64,000 bases of DNA from Micromussa lordhowensis (taxonomy: Eukaryota; Cnidaria; Anthozoa; Scleractinia; Lobophylliidae). A program made the translations under genes and the position numbers. How positions within the stretch are numbered: the stretch's first letter is position 1; the number at the start of each line of letters is the position of its first letter. The notes under the pieces are model-generated. The model was not told the DNA's origin. It did not search any database and saw nothing but the letters and a program-made list of their open reading frames with translations. This document shows, piece by piece, positions 50,947-64,000 of this stretch. The stretch is from positions 1 to 64,000 of the forward strand of contig CAXHUQ010000905.1 in assembly GCA_964020085.1 (NCBI GenBank), in the 5' to 3' direction.

Positions 50947-51145
50947 TACGCTGAGTTAGTGTAAAATGAGTAAAATGTCCTCAACTCATGTTTTCACGAT
51001 ACTCTAAATACGCTAAGATGTGTAAAATGTCCTCAACTCATGTTTTCACGATACTCTAACTACACATCTTACGCTAACTACGCATAATTACGCTAAGATG
51101 TGTAAAATGAGTAAATGTCCTCTGCAGCTCCAATACTACACTACT
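50947..51145 (-). repeat. Right terminal inverted repeat (199 bp)
   Basis: Reverse complement of 31611-31800, with one extra 9-bp segment (CTCATTTTA read from the end inwards) and otherwise identical. It ends in ACTACACTACT directly against the target duplication. Confidence 0.97.
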
Positions 51146-51151
51146 TGTGAC
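51146..51151. repeat. Target-site duplication, right copy (TGTGAC)
   Basis: It repeats the six bases at 31605-31610. The array unit then continues with TTGATTGCAG as in uninterrupted units. Confidence 0.95.
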
Positions 51152-54100
51152 TTGATTGCAGAATAATTCTTCAATGATCAACTGTTTCATCAAGTCGCAA
51201 CCTGCCAGAAACTACATTATCGCGTGTTCAGTGTACTATTTCTTTGGCATTTGAGATCATCTGGTTCAGAGCGACAACAACGTTTGAACTCCACGAGGGT
51301 GTTCACGTCTTAAAACATGGCCACCAACAGAGTGAAAGGAAATCTCGTCAAAGACCGACCGATCGTGAGTAGCATTTCCTTGCTTTCTCCAATTGAGGCG
51401 TTTTCGGGCTAGCTAACTATGAGAAAAAACTGTCTGTCATTCGCTAGCGGGAGAGAGATTTGTTTGTGTGACTACCGGTCGATGATCATTGACGTAGGGA
51501 CAACATACGGAGTGTTCGCTTACTCCTAATTGTGGCCTAGTTTGCTTGAAGTTCAATCGATTCTCGATGTACGAAGCTCTTGTTCGGTCCATTTAGGACG
51601 ATGCAGGCCTTCACAGAAAGCCATAGTTCAGCTCTCCGCTGCGGTTTTGATATGTGGAGGTTTGTGTTGACAAGACGCGAACTTTTTGTTGGAAGCACGG
51701 TTATTTTAATTGTACAATTCCTGATTGGATGAAAAGACGTTGGATGTAGTCTTTTTGGCCTCAAAAGCCATACAGGAGAGTAATTTCCTTTTAGATGGAG
51801 ATGCGCAGATGGTACTCTCGAGACGACATGGCCATATTTATGCACAGTTATATATTTCGGTGCATAGTCTTAACACGGTATTCATAACATCAGACATACA
51901 TCAGTTAAAAAAAAGAAAATAGGTTGTAGCGTGAACTCACTACCAGTCTATAGCCATTCAAAGTTATTTCGTGTAGTAGCACATTGATAAAGAAGGAATT
52001 ACTCTGTCTTTAAGATACACAGAGCTAAATTCCTCGGCAAAGGGACGTTTCCAGCATTCAGCTGGATCCAACAATCCCAACAAGCCCGGAAGGGGCTGGC
52101 TGGCTGGCTGTCTGCCTGCCTGCCTGCCAACGAAATGTCTTGGGTGCAAACTGTGTCGATGAACGGGAACGTCCAACACATGTGGGATGCGTTGTCTGTA
52201 ATACTTAAAATAAACTCACGACAGCTGAAAAACAACGCATTTCAATTCTCTTGGCAGTCTAGCAACTTACCAAGCTCTATGCTGATCTATCGAACTAACA
52301 ATTTGCTTGAATCTAGTCCATTTTAACTTGTCTGACATGCACGCACTCTCAGTCGGACCTCCAAACTTCAAAAACTATCCACCCCGACTATTTATGCTAA
52401 TATTCCCAAGGGACGTCAGGGTGGCCAAATGGTTAACGTGGTGCGCTACGAAGACAGCGAAGGTCGCAGGTCGTGGGTTCGAATCACACTACCGCATAGG
52501 GGTTATTCTCAAACTGGCTTGGGGGCCGAATAACCTCTCCCCGGCTACGTGGTACGTAGAGATTTGGGTCTGCGAACAAGGAATTACTCTCAAACTGGCT
52601 TGGGGGCCGAGTAATTCTTCCCCCAAGAAGTCCTGCGAGGGTTTTTTGGTTTTTATTTCTGCTTGTCTTGATTTTCCTGATCATTTTTTTTTCCTTTTTC
52701 CTGCTCGTAATTCCTTGTTAGTTTTGCTTTTCCCTACTTTCGGTATTTTTTTAACTTTTCATCAGCGCTAGAAACGGAAAAACAAGAAGCGTTTTGCGGC
52801 ATTATGGCTTCCTAAGATTTTTAATTTAGCCCGCGGTGAAATTTTAAGTTACTTTCTTTGTTTTCTTGGCTTAAACTCACTTCTACCAAACATAGGTTGT
52901 ATTTGATTTTATTTGATGTGACTTGATTGCAGAATAATTCTTCAATGATCAACTGTTTCATCAAGTCGCAACCTGCCAGAAACTACATTATCGCGTGTTC
53001 AGTGTACTATTTCTTTGGCATTTGAGATCATCTGGTTCAGAGCGACAACAACGTTTGAACTCCACGAGGGTGTTCACGTCTTAAAACATGGCCACCAACA
53101 GAGTGAAAGGAAATCTCGTCAAAGACCGACCGATCGTGAGTAGCATTTCCTTGCTTTCTCCAATTGAGGCGTTTTCGGGCTAGCTAACTATGAGAAAAAA
53201 CTGTCTGTCATTCGCTAGCGGGAGAGAGATTTGTTTGTGTGACTACCGGTCGATGATCATTGACGTAGGGACAACATACGGAGTGTTCGCTTACTCCTAA
53301 TTGTGGCCTAGTTTGCTTGAAGTTCAATCGATTCTCGATGTACGAAGCTCTTGTTCGGTCCATTTAGGACGATGCAGGCCTTCACAGAAAGCCATAGTTC
53401 AGCTCTCCGCTGCGGTTTTGATATGTGGAGGTTTGTGTTGACAAGACGCGAACTTTTTGTTGGAAGCACGGTTATTTTAATTGTACAATTCCTGATTGGA
53501 TGAAAAGACGTTGGATGTAGTCTTTTTGGCCTCAAAAGCCATACAGGAGAGTAATTTCCTTTTAGATGGAGATGCGCAGATGGTACTCTCGAGACGACAT
53601 GGCCATATTTATGCACAGTTATATATTTCGGTGCATAGTCTTAACACGGTATTCATAACATCAGACATACATCAGTTAAAAAAAAGAAAATAGGTTGTAG
53701 CGTGAACTCACTACCAGTCTATAGCCATTCAAAGTTATTTCGTGTAGTAGCACATTGATAAAGAAGGAATTACTCTGTCTTTAAGATACACAGAGCTAAA
53801 TTCCTCGGCAAAGGGACGTTTCCAGCATTCAGCTGGATCCAACAATCCCAACAAGCCCGGAAGGGGCTGGCTGGCTGGCTGTCTGCCTGCCTGCCTGCCA
53901 ACGAAATGGCTTGGGTGCAAACTGTGTCGATGAACGGGAACGTCCAACACATGTGGGATGCGTTGTCTGTAATACTTAAAATAAACTCACGACAGCTGAA
54001 AAACAACGCATTTCAATTCTCTTGGCAGTCTAGCAACTTGCCAAGCTCTATGCTGATCTATCGAACTAACAATTTGCTTGAATCTAGTCCATTTTAACTT

Positions 54101-57100
54101 GTCTGACATGCACGCACTCTCAGTCGGACCTCCAAACTTCAAAAACTATCCACCCCGACTATTTATGCTAATATTCCCAAGGGACGTCAGGGTGGCCAAA
54201 TGGTTAACGTGGTGCGCTACGAAGACAGCGAAGGTCGCAGGTCGTGGGTTCGAATCACACTACCGCATAGGGGTTATTCTCAAACTGGCTTGGGGGCCGA
54301 ATAACCTCTCCCCGGCTACGTGGTACGTGGAGATTTGGGTCTGCGAACAAGGAATTACTCTCAAACTGGCTTGGGGGCCGAGTAATTCCTCCCCCAAGAA
54401 GTCCTGCGAGGTTTTTTTGGTTTTTATTTCTGCTTGTCTTGATTTTCCTGATCATTTTTTTTTCCTTTTTCCTGCTCGTAATTCCTTGTTAGTTTTGCTT
54501 TTCCCTACTTTCGGTATTTTTTTAACTTTTCATCAGCGCTAGAAACGGAAAAACAAGAAGCGTTTTGCGGCATTATGGCTTCCTAAGATTTTTAATTTAG
54601 CCCGCGGTGAAATTTTAAGTTACTTTCTTTGTTTTCTTGGCTTAAACTCACTTCTACCAAACATAGGTTGTATTTGATTTTATTTGATGTGACTTGATTG
54701 CAGAATAATTCTTCAATGATCAACTGTTTCATCAAGTCGCAACCTGCCAGAAACTACATTATCGCGTGTTCAGTGTACTATTTCTTTGGCATTTGAGATC
54801 ATCTGGTTCAGAGCGACAACAACGTTTGAACTCCACGAGGGTGTTCACGTCTTAAAACATGGCCACGAACAGAGTGAAAGGAAATCTCGTCAAAGACCGA
54901 CCGATCGTGAGTAGCATTTCCTTGCTTTCTCCAATTGAGGCGTTTTCGGGCTAGCTAACTATGAGAAAAAACTGTCTGTCATTCGCTAGCGGGAGAGAGA
55001 TTTGTTTGTGTGACTACCGGTCGATGATCATTGACGTAGGGACAACATACGGAGTGTTCGCTTACTCCTAATTGTGGCCTAGTTTGCTTGAAGTTCAATC
55101 GATTCTCGATGTACGAAGCTCTTGTTCGGTCCATTTAGGACGATGCAGGCCTTCACAGAAAGCCATAGTTCAGCTCTCCGCTGCGGTTTTGATATGTGGA
55201 GGTTTGTGTTGACAAGACGCGAACTTTTTGTTGGAAGCACGGTTATTTTAATTGTACAATTCCTGATTGGATGAAAAGACGTTGGATGTAGTCTTTTTGG
55301 CCTCAAAAGCCATACAGGAGAGTAATTTCCTTTTAGATGGAGATGCGCAGATGGTACTCTCGAGACGACATGGCCATATTTATGCACAGTTATATATTTC
55401 AGTGCATAGTCTTAACACGGTATTCATAACATCAGACATACATCAGTTAAAAAAAAGAAAATAGGTTGTAGCGTGAACTCACTACCAGTCTATAGCCATT
55501 CAAAGTTATTTCGTGTAGTAGCACATTGATAAAGAAGGAATTACTCTGTCTTTAAGATACACAGAGCTAAATTCCTCGGCAAAGGGACGTTTCCAGCATT
55601 CAGCTGGATCCAACAATCCCAACAAGCCCGGAAGGGGCTGGCTGGCTGGCTGTCTGCCTGCCTGCCTGCCAACGAAATGGCTTGGGTGCAAACTGTGTCG
55701 ATGAACGGGAACGTCCAACACATGTGGGATGCGTTGTCTGTAATACTTAAAATAAACTCACGACAGCTAAAAAACAAAGCATTTCAATTCTCTTGGCAGT
55801 CTAGCAACTTGCCAAGCTCTATGCTGATCTATCGAACTAACAATTTGCTTGAATCTAGTCCATTTTAACTTGTCTGACATGCACGCACTCTCAGTCGGAC
55901 CTCCAAACTTCAAAAACTATCCACCCCGACTATTTATGCTAATATTCCCAAGGGACGTCAGGGTGGCCAAATGGTTAACGTGGTGCGCTACGAAGACAGC
56001 GAAGGTCGCAGGTCGTGGGTTCGAATCACACTACCGCATAGGGGTTATTCTCAAACTGGCTTGGGGGCCGAATAACCTCTCCCCGGCTACGTGGTACGTG
56101 GAGATTTGGGTCTGCGAACAAGGAATTACTCTCAAACTGGCTTGGGGGCCGAGTAATTCCTCCCCCAAGAAGTCCTGCGAGGTTTTTTTGGTTTTTATTT
56201 CTGCTTGTCTTGATTTTCCTGATCATTTTTTTTTCCTTTTTCCTGCTCGTAATTCCTTGTTAGTTTTGCTTTTCCCTACTTTCGGTATTTTTTTAACTTT
56301 TCATCAGCGCTAGAAACGGAAAAACAAGAAGCGTTTTGCGGCATTATGGCTTCCTAAGATTTTTAATTTAGCCCGCGGTGAAATTTTAAGTTACTTTCTT
56401 TGTTTTCTTGGCTTAAACTCACTTCTACCAAACATAGGTTGTATTTGATTTTATTTGATGTGACTTGATTGCAGAATAATTCTTCAATGATCAACTGTTT
56501 CATCAAGTCGCAACCTGCCAGAAACTACATTATCGCGTGTTCAGTGTACTATTTCTTTGGCATTTGAGATCATCTGGTTCAGAGCGACAACAACGTTTGA
56601 ACTCCACGAGGGTGTTCACGTCTTAAAACATGGCCACGAACAGAGTGAAAGGAAATCTCGTCAAAGACCGACCGATCGTGAGTAGCATTTCCTTGCTTTC
56701 TCCAATTGAGGCGTTTTCGGGCTAGCTAACTATGAGAAAAAACTGTCTGTCATTCGCTAGCGGGAGAGAGATTTGTTTGTGTGACTACCGGTCGATGATC
56801 ATTGACGTAGGGACAACATACGGAGTGTTCGCTTACTCCTAATTGTGGCCTAGTTTGCTTGAAGTTCAATCGATTCTCGATGTACGAAGCTCTTGTTCGG
56901 TCCATTTAGGACGATGCAGGCCTTCACAGAAAGCCATAGTTCAGCTCTCCGCTGCGGTTTTGATATGTGGAGGTTTGTGTTGACAAGACGCGAACTTTTT
57001 GTTGGAAGCACGGTTATTTTAATTGTACAATTCCTGATTGGATGAAAAGACGTTGGATGTAGTCTTTTTGGCCTCAAAAGCCATACAGGAGAGTAATTTC

Positions 57101-60100
57101 CTTTTAGATGGAGATGCGCAGATGGTACTCTCGAGACGACATGGCCATATTTATGCACAGTTATATATTTCAGTGCATAGTCTTAACACGGTATTCATAA
57201 CATCAGACATACATCAGTTAAAAAAAAGAAAATAGGTTGTAGCGTGAACTCACTACCAGTCTATAGCCATTCAAAGTTATTTCGTGTAGTAGCACATTGA
57301 TAAAGAAGGAATTACTCTGTCTTTAAGATACACAGAGCTAAATTCCTCGGCAAAGGGACGTTTCCAGCATTCAGCTGGATCCAACAATCCCAACAAGCCC
57401 GGAAGGGGCTGGCTGGCTGGCTGTCTGCCTGCCTGCCTGCCAACGAAATGGCTTGGGTGCAAACTGTGTCGATGAACGGGAACGTCCAACACATGTGGGA
57501 TGCGTTGTCTGTAATACTTAAAATAAACTCACGACAGCTAAAAAACAAAGCATTTCAATTCTCTTGGCAGTCTAGCAACTTGCCAAGCTCTATGCTGATC
57601 TATCGAACTAACAATTTGCTTGAATCTAGTCCATTTTAACTTGTCTGACATGCACGCACTCTCAGTCGGACCTCCAAACTTCAAAAACTATCCACCCCGA
57701 CTATTTATGCTAATATTCCCAAGGGACGTCAGGGTGGCCAAATGGTTAACGTGGTGCGCTACGAAGACAGCGAAGGTCGCAGGTCGTGGGTTCGAATCAC
57801 ACTACCGCATAGGGGTTATTCTCAAACTGGCTTGGGGGCCGAATAACCTCTCCCCGGCTACGTGGTACGTGGAGATTTGGGTCTGCGAACAAGGAATTAC
57901 TCTCAAACTGGCTTGGGGGCCGAGTAATTCCTCCCCCAAGAAGTCCTGCGAGGTTTTTTTGGTTTTTATTTCTGCTTGTCTTGATTTTCCTGATCATTTT
58001 TTTTTCCTTTTTCCTGCTCGTAATTCCTTGTTAGTTTTGCTTTTCCCTACTTTCGGTATTTTTTTAACTTTTCATCAGCGCTAGAAACGGAAAAACAAGA
58101 AGCGTTTTGCGGCATTATGGCTTCCTAAGATTTTTAATTTAGCCCGCGGTGAAATTTTAAGTTACTTTCTTTGTTTTCTTGGCTTAAACTCACTTCTACC
58201 AAACATAGGTTGTATTTGATTTTATTTGATGTGACTTGATTGCAGAATAATTCTTCAATGATCAACTGTTTCATCAAGTCGCAACCTGCCAGAAACTACA
58301 TTATCGCGTGATCAGTGTACTATTTCTTTGGCATTTGAGATCATCTGGTTCAGAGCGACAACAACGTTTGAACTCCACGCGGGTGTTCACGTCTTAAAAC
58401 ATGGCCACGAACAGAGTGAAAGGAAATCTCGTCAAAGACCGACCGATCGTGAGTAGCATTTCCTTGCTTTCTCCAATTGAGGCGTTTTCGGGCTAGCTAA
58501 CTATGAGAAAAAACTGTCTGTCATTCGCTAGCGGGAGAGAGATTTGTTTGTGTGACTACCGGTCGATGATCATTGACGTAGGGACAACATACGGAGTGTT
58601 CGCTTACTCCTAATTGTGGCCTAGTTTGCTTGAAGTTCAATCGATTCTCGATGTACGAAGCTCTTGTTCGGTCCATTTAGGACGATGCAGGCCTTCACAG
58701 AAAGCCATAGTTCAGCTCTCCGCTGCGGTTTTGATATGTGGAGGTTTGTGTTGACAAGACGCGAACTTTTTGTTGGAAGCACGGTTATTTTAATTGTACA
58801 ATTCCTGATTGGATGAAAAGACGTTGGATGTAGTCTTTTTGGCCTCAAAAGCCATACAGGAGAGTAATTTCCTTTTAGATGGAGATGCGCAGATGGTACT
58901 CTCGAGACGACATGGCCATATTTATGCACAGTTATATATTTCGGTGCATAGTCTTAACACGGTATTCATAACATCAGACATACATCAGTTAAACAAAAGA
59001 AAATAGGTTGTAGCGTGAACTCACTACCAGTCTATAGCCATTCAAAGTTATTTCGTGTAGTAGCACATTGATAAAGAAGGAATTACTCTGTCTTTAAGAT
59101 ACACAGAGCTAAATTCCTCGGCAAAGGGACGTTTCCAGCATTCAGCTGGATCCAACAATCCCAACAAGCCCGGAAGGGGCTGGCTGGCTGGCTGTCTGCC
59201 TGCCTGCCTGCCAACGAAATGGCTTGGGTGCAAACTGTGTCGATGAACGGGAACGTCCAACACAAGTGGGATGCGTTGTCTGTAATACTTAAAATAAACT
59301 CACGACAGCTGAAAAACAACGCATTTCAATTCTCTTGGCAGTCTAGCAACTTGCCAAGCTCTATGCTGATCTATCGAACTAACAATTTGCTTGAATCTAG
59401 TCCATTTTAACTTGTCTGACATGCACGCACTCTCAGTCGGACCTCCAAACTTCAAAAACTATCCACCCCGACTATTTATGCTAATATTCCCAAGGGACGT
59501 CAGGGTGGCCAAATGGTTAACGTGGTGCGCTACGAAGACAGCGAAGGTCGCAGGTCGTGGGTTCGAATCACACTACCGCATAGGGGTTATTCTCAAACTG
59601 GCTTGGGGGCCGAATAACCTCTCCCCGGCTACGTGGTACGTGGAGATTTGGGTCTGCGAACAAGGAATTACTCTCAAACTGGCTTGGGGGCCGAGTAATT
59701 CCTCCCCCAAGAAGTCCTGCGAGGTTTTTTTGGTTTTTATTTCTGCTTGTCTTGATTTTCCTGATCATTTTTTTTTCCTTTTTCCTGCTCGTAATTCCTT
59801 GTTAGTTTTCCTTTTCCCTACTTTCGGTATTTTTTTAACTTTTCATCAGCGCTAGAAACGGAAAAACAAGAAGCGTTTTGCGGCATTATGGCTTCCTAAG
59901 ATTTTTAATTTAGCCCGCGGTGAAATTTTAAGTTACTTTCTTTGTTTTCTTGGCTTAAACTCACTTCTACCAAACATAGGTTGTATTTGATTTTATTTGA
60001 TGTGACTTGATTGCAGAATAATTCTTCAATGATCAACTGTTTCATCAAGTCGCAACCTGCCAGAAACTACATTATCGCGTGTTCAGTGTACTATTTCTTT

Positions 60101-63100
60101 GGCATTTGAGATCATCTGGTTCAGAGCGACAACAACGTTTGAACTCCACGAGGGTGTTCACGTCTTAAAACATGGCCACGAACAGAGTGAAAGGAAATCT
60201 CGTCAAAGACCGACCGATCGTGAGTAGCATTTCCTTGCTTTCTCCAATTGAGGCGTTTTCGGGCTAGCTAACTATGAGAAAAAACTGTCTGTCATTCGCT
60301 AGCGGGAGAGAGATTTGTTTGTGTGACTACCGGTCGATGATCATTGACGTAGGGACAACATACGGAGTGTTCGCTTACTCCTAATTGTGGCCTAGTTTGC
60401 TTGAAGTTCAATCGATTCTCGATGTACGAAGCTCTTGTTCGGTCCATTTAGGACGATGCAGGCCTTCACAGAAAGCCATAGTTCAGCTCTCCGCTGCGGT
60501 TTTGATATGTGGAGGTTTGTGTTGACAAGACGCGAACTTTTTGTTGGAAGCACGGTTATTTTAATTGTACAATTCCTGATTGGATGAAAAGACGTTGGAT
60601 GTAGTCTTTTTGGCCTCAAAAGCCATACAGGAGAGTAATTTCCTTTTAGATGGAGATGCGCAGATGGTACTCTCGAGACGACATGGCCATATTTATGCAC
60701 AGTTATATATTTCGGTGCATAGTCTTAACACGGTATTCATAACATCAGACATACATCAGTTAAAAAAAAGAAAATAGGTTGTAGCGTGAACTCACTACCA
60801 GTCTATAGCCATTCAAAGTTATTTCGTGTAGTAGCACATTGATAAAGAAGGAATTACTCTGTCTTTAAGATACACAGAGCTAAATTCCTCGGCAAAGGGA
60901 CGTTTCCAGCATTCAGCTGGATCCAACAATCCCAACAAGCCCGAAAGGGGCCAACGAAATGGCTTGGGTGCAAACTGTGTCGATGAACGGGAACGTCCAA
61001 CACATGTGGGATGCGTTGTCTGTAATACTTAAAATAAACTCACGACAGCTGAAAAACAACGCATTTCAATTCTCTTGGCAGTCTAGCAACTTGCCAAGCT
61101 CTATGCTGATCTATCGAACTAACAATTTGCTTGAATCTAGTCCATTTTAACTTGTCTGACATGCACGCACTCTCAGTCGGACCTCCAAACTTCAAAAACT
61201 ATCCACCCCGACTATTTATGCTAATATTCCCAAGGGACGTCAGGGTGGCCAAATGGTTAACGTGGTGCGCTACGAAGACAGCGAAGGTCGCAGGTCGTGG
61301 GTTCGAATCACACTACCGCATAGGGGTTATTCTCAAACTGGCTTGGGGGCCGAATAACCTCTCCCCGGCTACGTGGTACGTGGAGATTTGGGTCTGCGAA
61401 CAAGGAATTACTCTCAAACTGGCTTGGGGGCCGAGTAATTCCTCCCCCAAGAAGTCCTGCGAGGTTTTTTTGGTTTTTATTTCTGCTTGTCTTGATTTTC
61501 CTGATCATTTTTTTTTCCTTTTTCCTGCTCGTAATTCCTTGTTAGTTTTCCTTTTCCCTACTTTCGGTATTTTTTTAACTTTTCATCAGCGCTAGAAACG
61601 GAAAAACAAGAAGCGTTTTGCGGCATTATGGCTTCCTAAGATTTTTAATTTAGCCCGCGGTGAAATTTTAAGTTACTTTCTTTGTTTTCTTGGCTTAAAC
61701 TCACTTCTACCAAACATAGGTTGTATTTGATTTTATTTGATGTGACTTGATTGCAGAATAATTCTTCAATGATCAACTGTTTCATCAAGTCGCAACCTGC
61801 CAGAAACTACATTATCGTGTGTTCAGTGTACTATTTCTTTGGCATTTGAGATCATCTGGTTCAGAGCGACAACAACGTTTGAACTCCACGAGGGTGTTCA
61901 CGTCTTAAAACATGGCCACGAACAGAGTGAAAGGAAATCTCGTCAAAGACCGACCGATCGTGAGTAGCATTTCCTTGCTTTCTCCAATTGAGGCGTTTTC
62001 GGGCTAGCTAACTATGAGAAAAAACTGTCTGTCATTCGCTAGCGGGAGAGAGATTTGTTTGTGTGACTACCGGTCGATGATCATTGACGTAGGGACAACA
62101 TACGGAGTGTTCGCTTACTCCAAATTGTGGCCTAGTTTGCTTGAAGTTCAATCGATTCTCGATGTACGAAGCTCTTGTTCGGTCCATTTAGGACGATGCA
62201 GGCCTTCACAGAAAGCCATAGTTCAGCTCTCCGCTGCGGTTTTGATATGTGGAGGTTTGTGTTGACAAGACGCGAACTTTTTGTTGGAAGCACGGTTATT
62301 TTAATTGTACAATTCCTGATTGGATGAAAAGACGTTGGATGTAGTCTTTTTGGCCTCAAAAGCCATACAGGAGAGTAATTTCCTTTTAGATGGAGATGCG
62401 CAGATGGTACTCTCGAGACGACATGGCCATATTTATGCACAGTTATATATTTCGGTGCATAGTCTTAACACGGTATTCATAACATCAGACATACATCAGT
62501 TAAAAAAAGAAAATAGGTTGTAGCGTGAACTCACTACCAGTCTATAGCCATTCAAAGTTATTTCGTGTAGTAGCACATTGATAAAGAAGGAATTACTCTG
62601 TCTTTAAGATACACAGAGCTAAATTCCTCTGCAAAGGGACGTTTCCAGCATTCAGCTGGATCCAACAATCCCAACAAGCCCGGAAGGGGCTGGCTGGCTG
62701 GCTGTCTGCCTGCCTGCCTGCCAACGAAATGGCTTGGGTGCAAACTGTGTCGATGAACGGGAACGTCCAACACATGTGGGATGCGTTGTCTGTAATACTT
62801 AAAATAAACTCACGACAGCTGAAAAACAACGCATTTCAATTCTCTTGGCAGTCTAGCAACTTGCCAAGCTCTATGCTGATCTATCGAACTAACAATTTGC
62901 TTGAATCTAGTCCATTTTAACTTGTCTGACATGCACGCACTCTCAGTCGGACCTCCAAACTTCAAAAACTATCCACCCCGACTATTTATGCTAATATTCC
63001 CAAGGGACGTCAGGGTGGCCAAATGGTTAACGTGGTGCGCTACGAAGACAGCGAAGGTCGCAGGTCGTGGGTTCGAATCACACTACCGCATAGGGGTTAT

Positions 63101-64000
63101 TCTCAAACTGGCTTGGGGGCCGAATAACCTCTCCCCGGCTACGTGGTACGTGGAGATTTGGGTCTGCGAACAAGGAATTACTCTCAAACTGGCTTGGGGG
63201 CCGAGTAATTCCTCCCCCAAGAAGTCCTGCGAGGTTTTTTTGGTTTTTATTTCTGCTTGTCTTGATTTTCCTGATCATTTTTTTTTCCTTTTTCCTGCTC
63301 GTAATTCCTTATTAGTTTTGCTTTTCCCTACTTTCGGTATTTTTTTAACTTTTCATCAGCGCTAGAAACGGAAAAACAAGAAGCGTTTTGCGGCATTATG
63401 GCTTCCTAAGATTTTTAATTTAGCCCGCGGTGAAATTTTAAGTTACTTTCTTTGTTTTCTTGGCTTAAACTCACTTCTACCAAACATAGGTTGTATTTGA
63501 TTTTATTTGATGTGACTTGATTGCAGAATAATTCTTCAATGATCAACTGTTTCATCAAGTCGCAACCTGCCAGAAACTACATTATCGCGTGTTCAGTGTA
63601 CTATTTCTTTGGCATTTGAGATCATCTGGTTCAGAGCGACAACAACGTTTGAACTCCACGAGGGTGTTCACGTCTTAAAACATGGCCACGAACAGAGTGA
63701 AAGGAAATCTCGTCAAAGACCGACCGATCGTGAGTAGCATTTCCTTGCTTTCTCCAATTGAGGCGTTTTCGGGCTAGCTAACTATGAGAAAAAACTGTCT
63801 GTCATTCGCTAGCGGGAGAGAGATTTGTTTGTGTGACTACCGGTCGATGATCTTTGACGTAGGGACAACATACGGAGTGTTCGCTTACTCCTAATTGTGG
63901 CCTAGTTTGCTTGAAGTTCAATCGATTCTCGATGTACGAAGCTCTTGTTCGGTCCATTTAGGACGATGCAGGCCTTCACAGAAAGCCATAGTTCAGCTCT
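51146..64000. repeat. Tandem array of ~1,771-bp units, right part
   Basis: First 303 bases complete the unit interrupted by the Polinton. Further units start at 51449, 53220, 54991, 56762, 58533, 60304, 62044 and 63814 (cut by the window end). Spacing is 1771 bp except 1740 for the unit at 60304 (microsatellite deletion) and 1770 for the one at 62044 (one A lost from a poly-A run). The content is as in the left part; each unit has the tRNA-like head, twin hairpins and exon-like mini-ORF. No separate gene is visible. Confidence 0.97.

Larger units (their letters stand above)
31611..51145. mobile_element. Complete Maverick/Polinton element (19,535 bp)
   Basis: The element has 190/199-bp terminal inverted repeats starting AGTAGTGTAG, a 6-bp target duplication, and the diagnostic Polinton gene set: protein-primed PolB, retroviral-type integrase, adenain-type protease, packaging ATPase, double-jelly-roll major capsid and penton. 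The length is within the usual 15-20 kb. Its base composition is visibly more AT-rich than the host array. Removing the element and one copy of the duplication restores one array unit of exactly 1,771 bp (1474 + 303 - 6), so the boundaries are certain to the base. Confidence 0.98.

Noticed and set aside
31611..51145. An integrated free virus (exogenous adintovirus) instead of a transposon
   Set aside because: The gene content cannot separate the two, but the exact 6-bp duplication, TIRs and integrase are the Polinton definition; the virus-like nature is noted in the findings instead.
62014..62265. An 83-codon plus-strand frame unique to one unit
   Set aside because: It exists only because one base change (TCCTAAT to TCCAAAT) removes a stop present in all other units.

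Overview
This is eukaryotic, most likely animal, genomic DNA, holding two things: a long tandem array of a unit of about 1,771 bp, and one complete Maverick/Polinton element (a virus-like, self-synthesizing DNA transposon) inserted into one unit of that array. The Polinton gene set resembles the adintovirus-like Polintons of marine invertebrates. I lean towards a cnidarian host, but nothing here fixes the species.

Layout. Bases 1-31610 hold 17 full units plus most of an 18th. Bases 31611-51145 are the Polinton (19,535 bp), flanked by a 6-bp target duplication TGTGAC and bounded by terminal inverted repeats (TIRs) of about 190-199 bp. Bases 51146-64000 finish the interrupted unit and continue the array for 7 more units and part of another. 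The array runs off both ends of the window. No unit has a convincing conventional gene. Each carries a degenerate tRNA-like head with A and B boxes, followed by two stem-loops with near-identical loops but different, self-complementary stems, then an oligo-T run. This looks like a Pol III/SINE-type transcription unit. Each unit also has a short exon-like ORF with a strong Kozak context and an internal GTGAGT.

Inside the Polinton, genes from 31.8 to 45.2 kb are nearly all on the minus strand and genes from 45.3 to 50.8 kb are on the plus strand, diverging from an AT-rich gap at 45241-45309. Replication and integration: protein-primed family B DNA polymerase, retroviral-type integrase with chromodomain, and a possible ssDNA-binding protein. 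Morphogenesis: major capsid protein, penton, adenain-type protease, A32/FtsK-like packaging ATPase, two PX/pVI-like basic or amphipathic virion proteins, a PPxY-bearing structural protein, a parvovirus-type phospholipase A2, and two fiber-like proteins sharing one N-terminal peptide. Expression control: a protein resembling the late transcription factor VLTF3 of nucleocytoplasmic large DNA viruses, and an eIF1/SUI1-like translation factor. Almost every gene starts with ATG directly abutting a short TATATA-type box, which fits a virus-style late promoter read by the VLTF3-like factor.

Condition. The two TIRs are identical apart from one 9-bp indel, so the insertion looks young. Even so, the major capsid gene and the ssDNA-binding-like gene each change frame once, and the integrase frame has no AUG upstream of its first catalytic Asp. 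These may be real lesions, recoding sites, or sequence errors; two of the three sit at poly-A runs.
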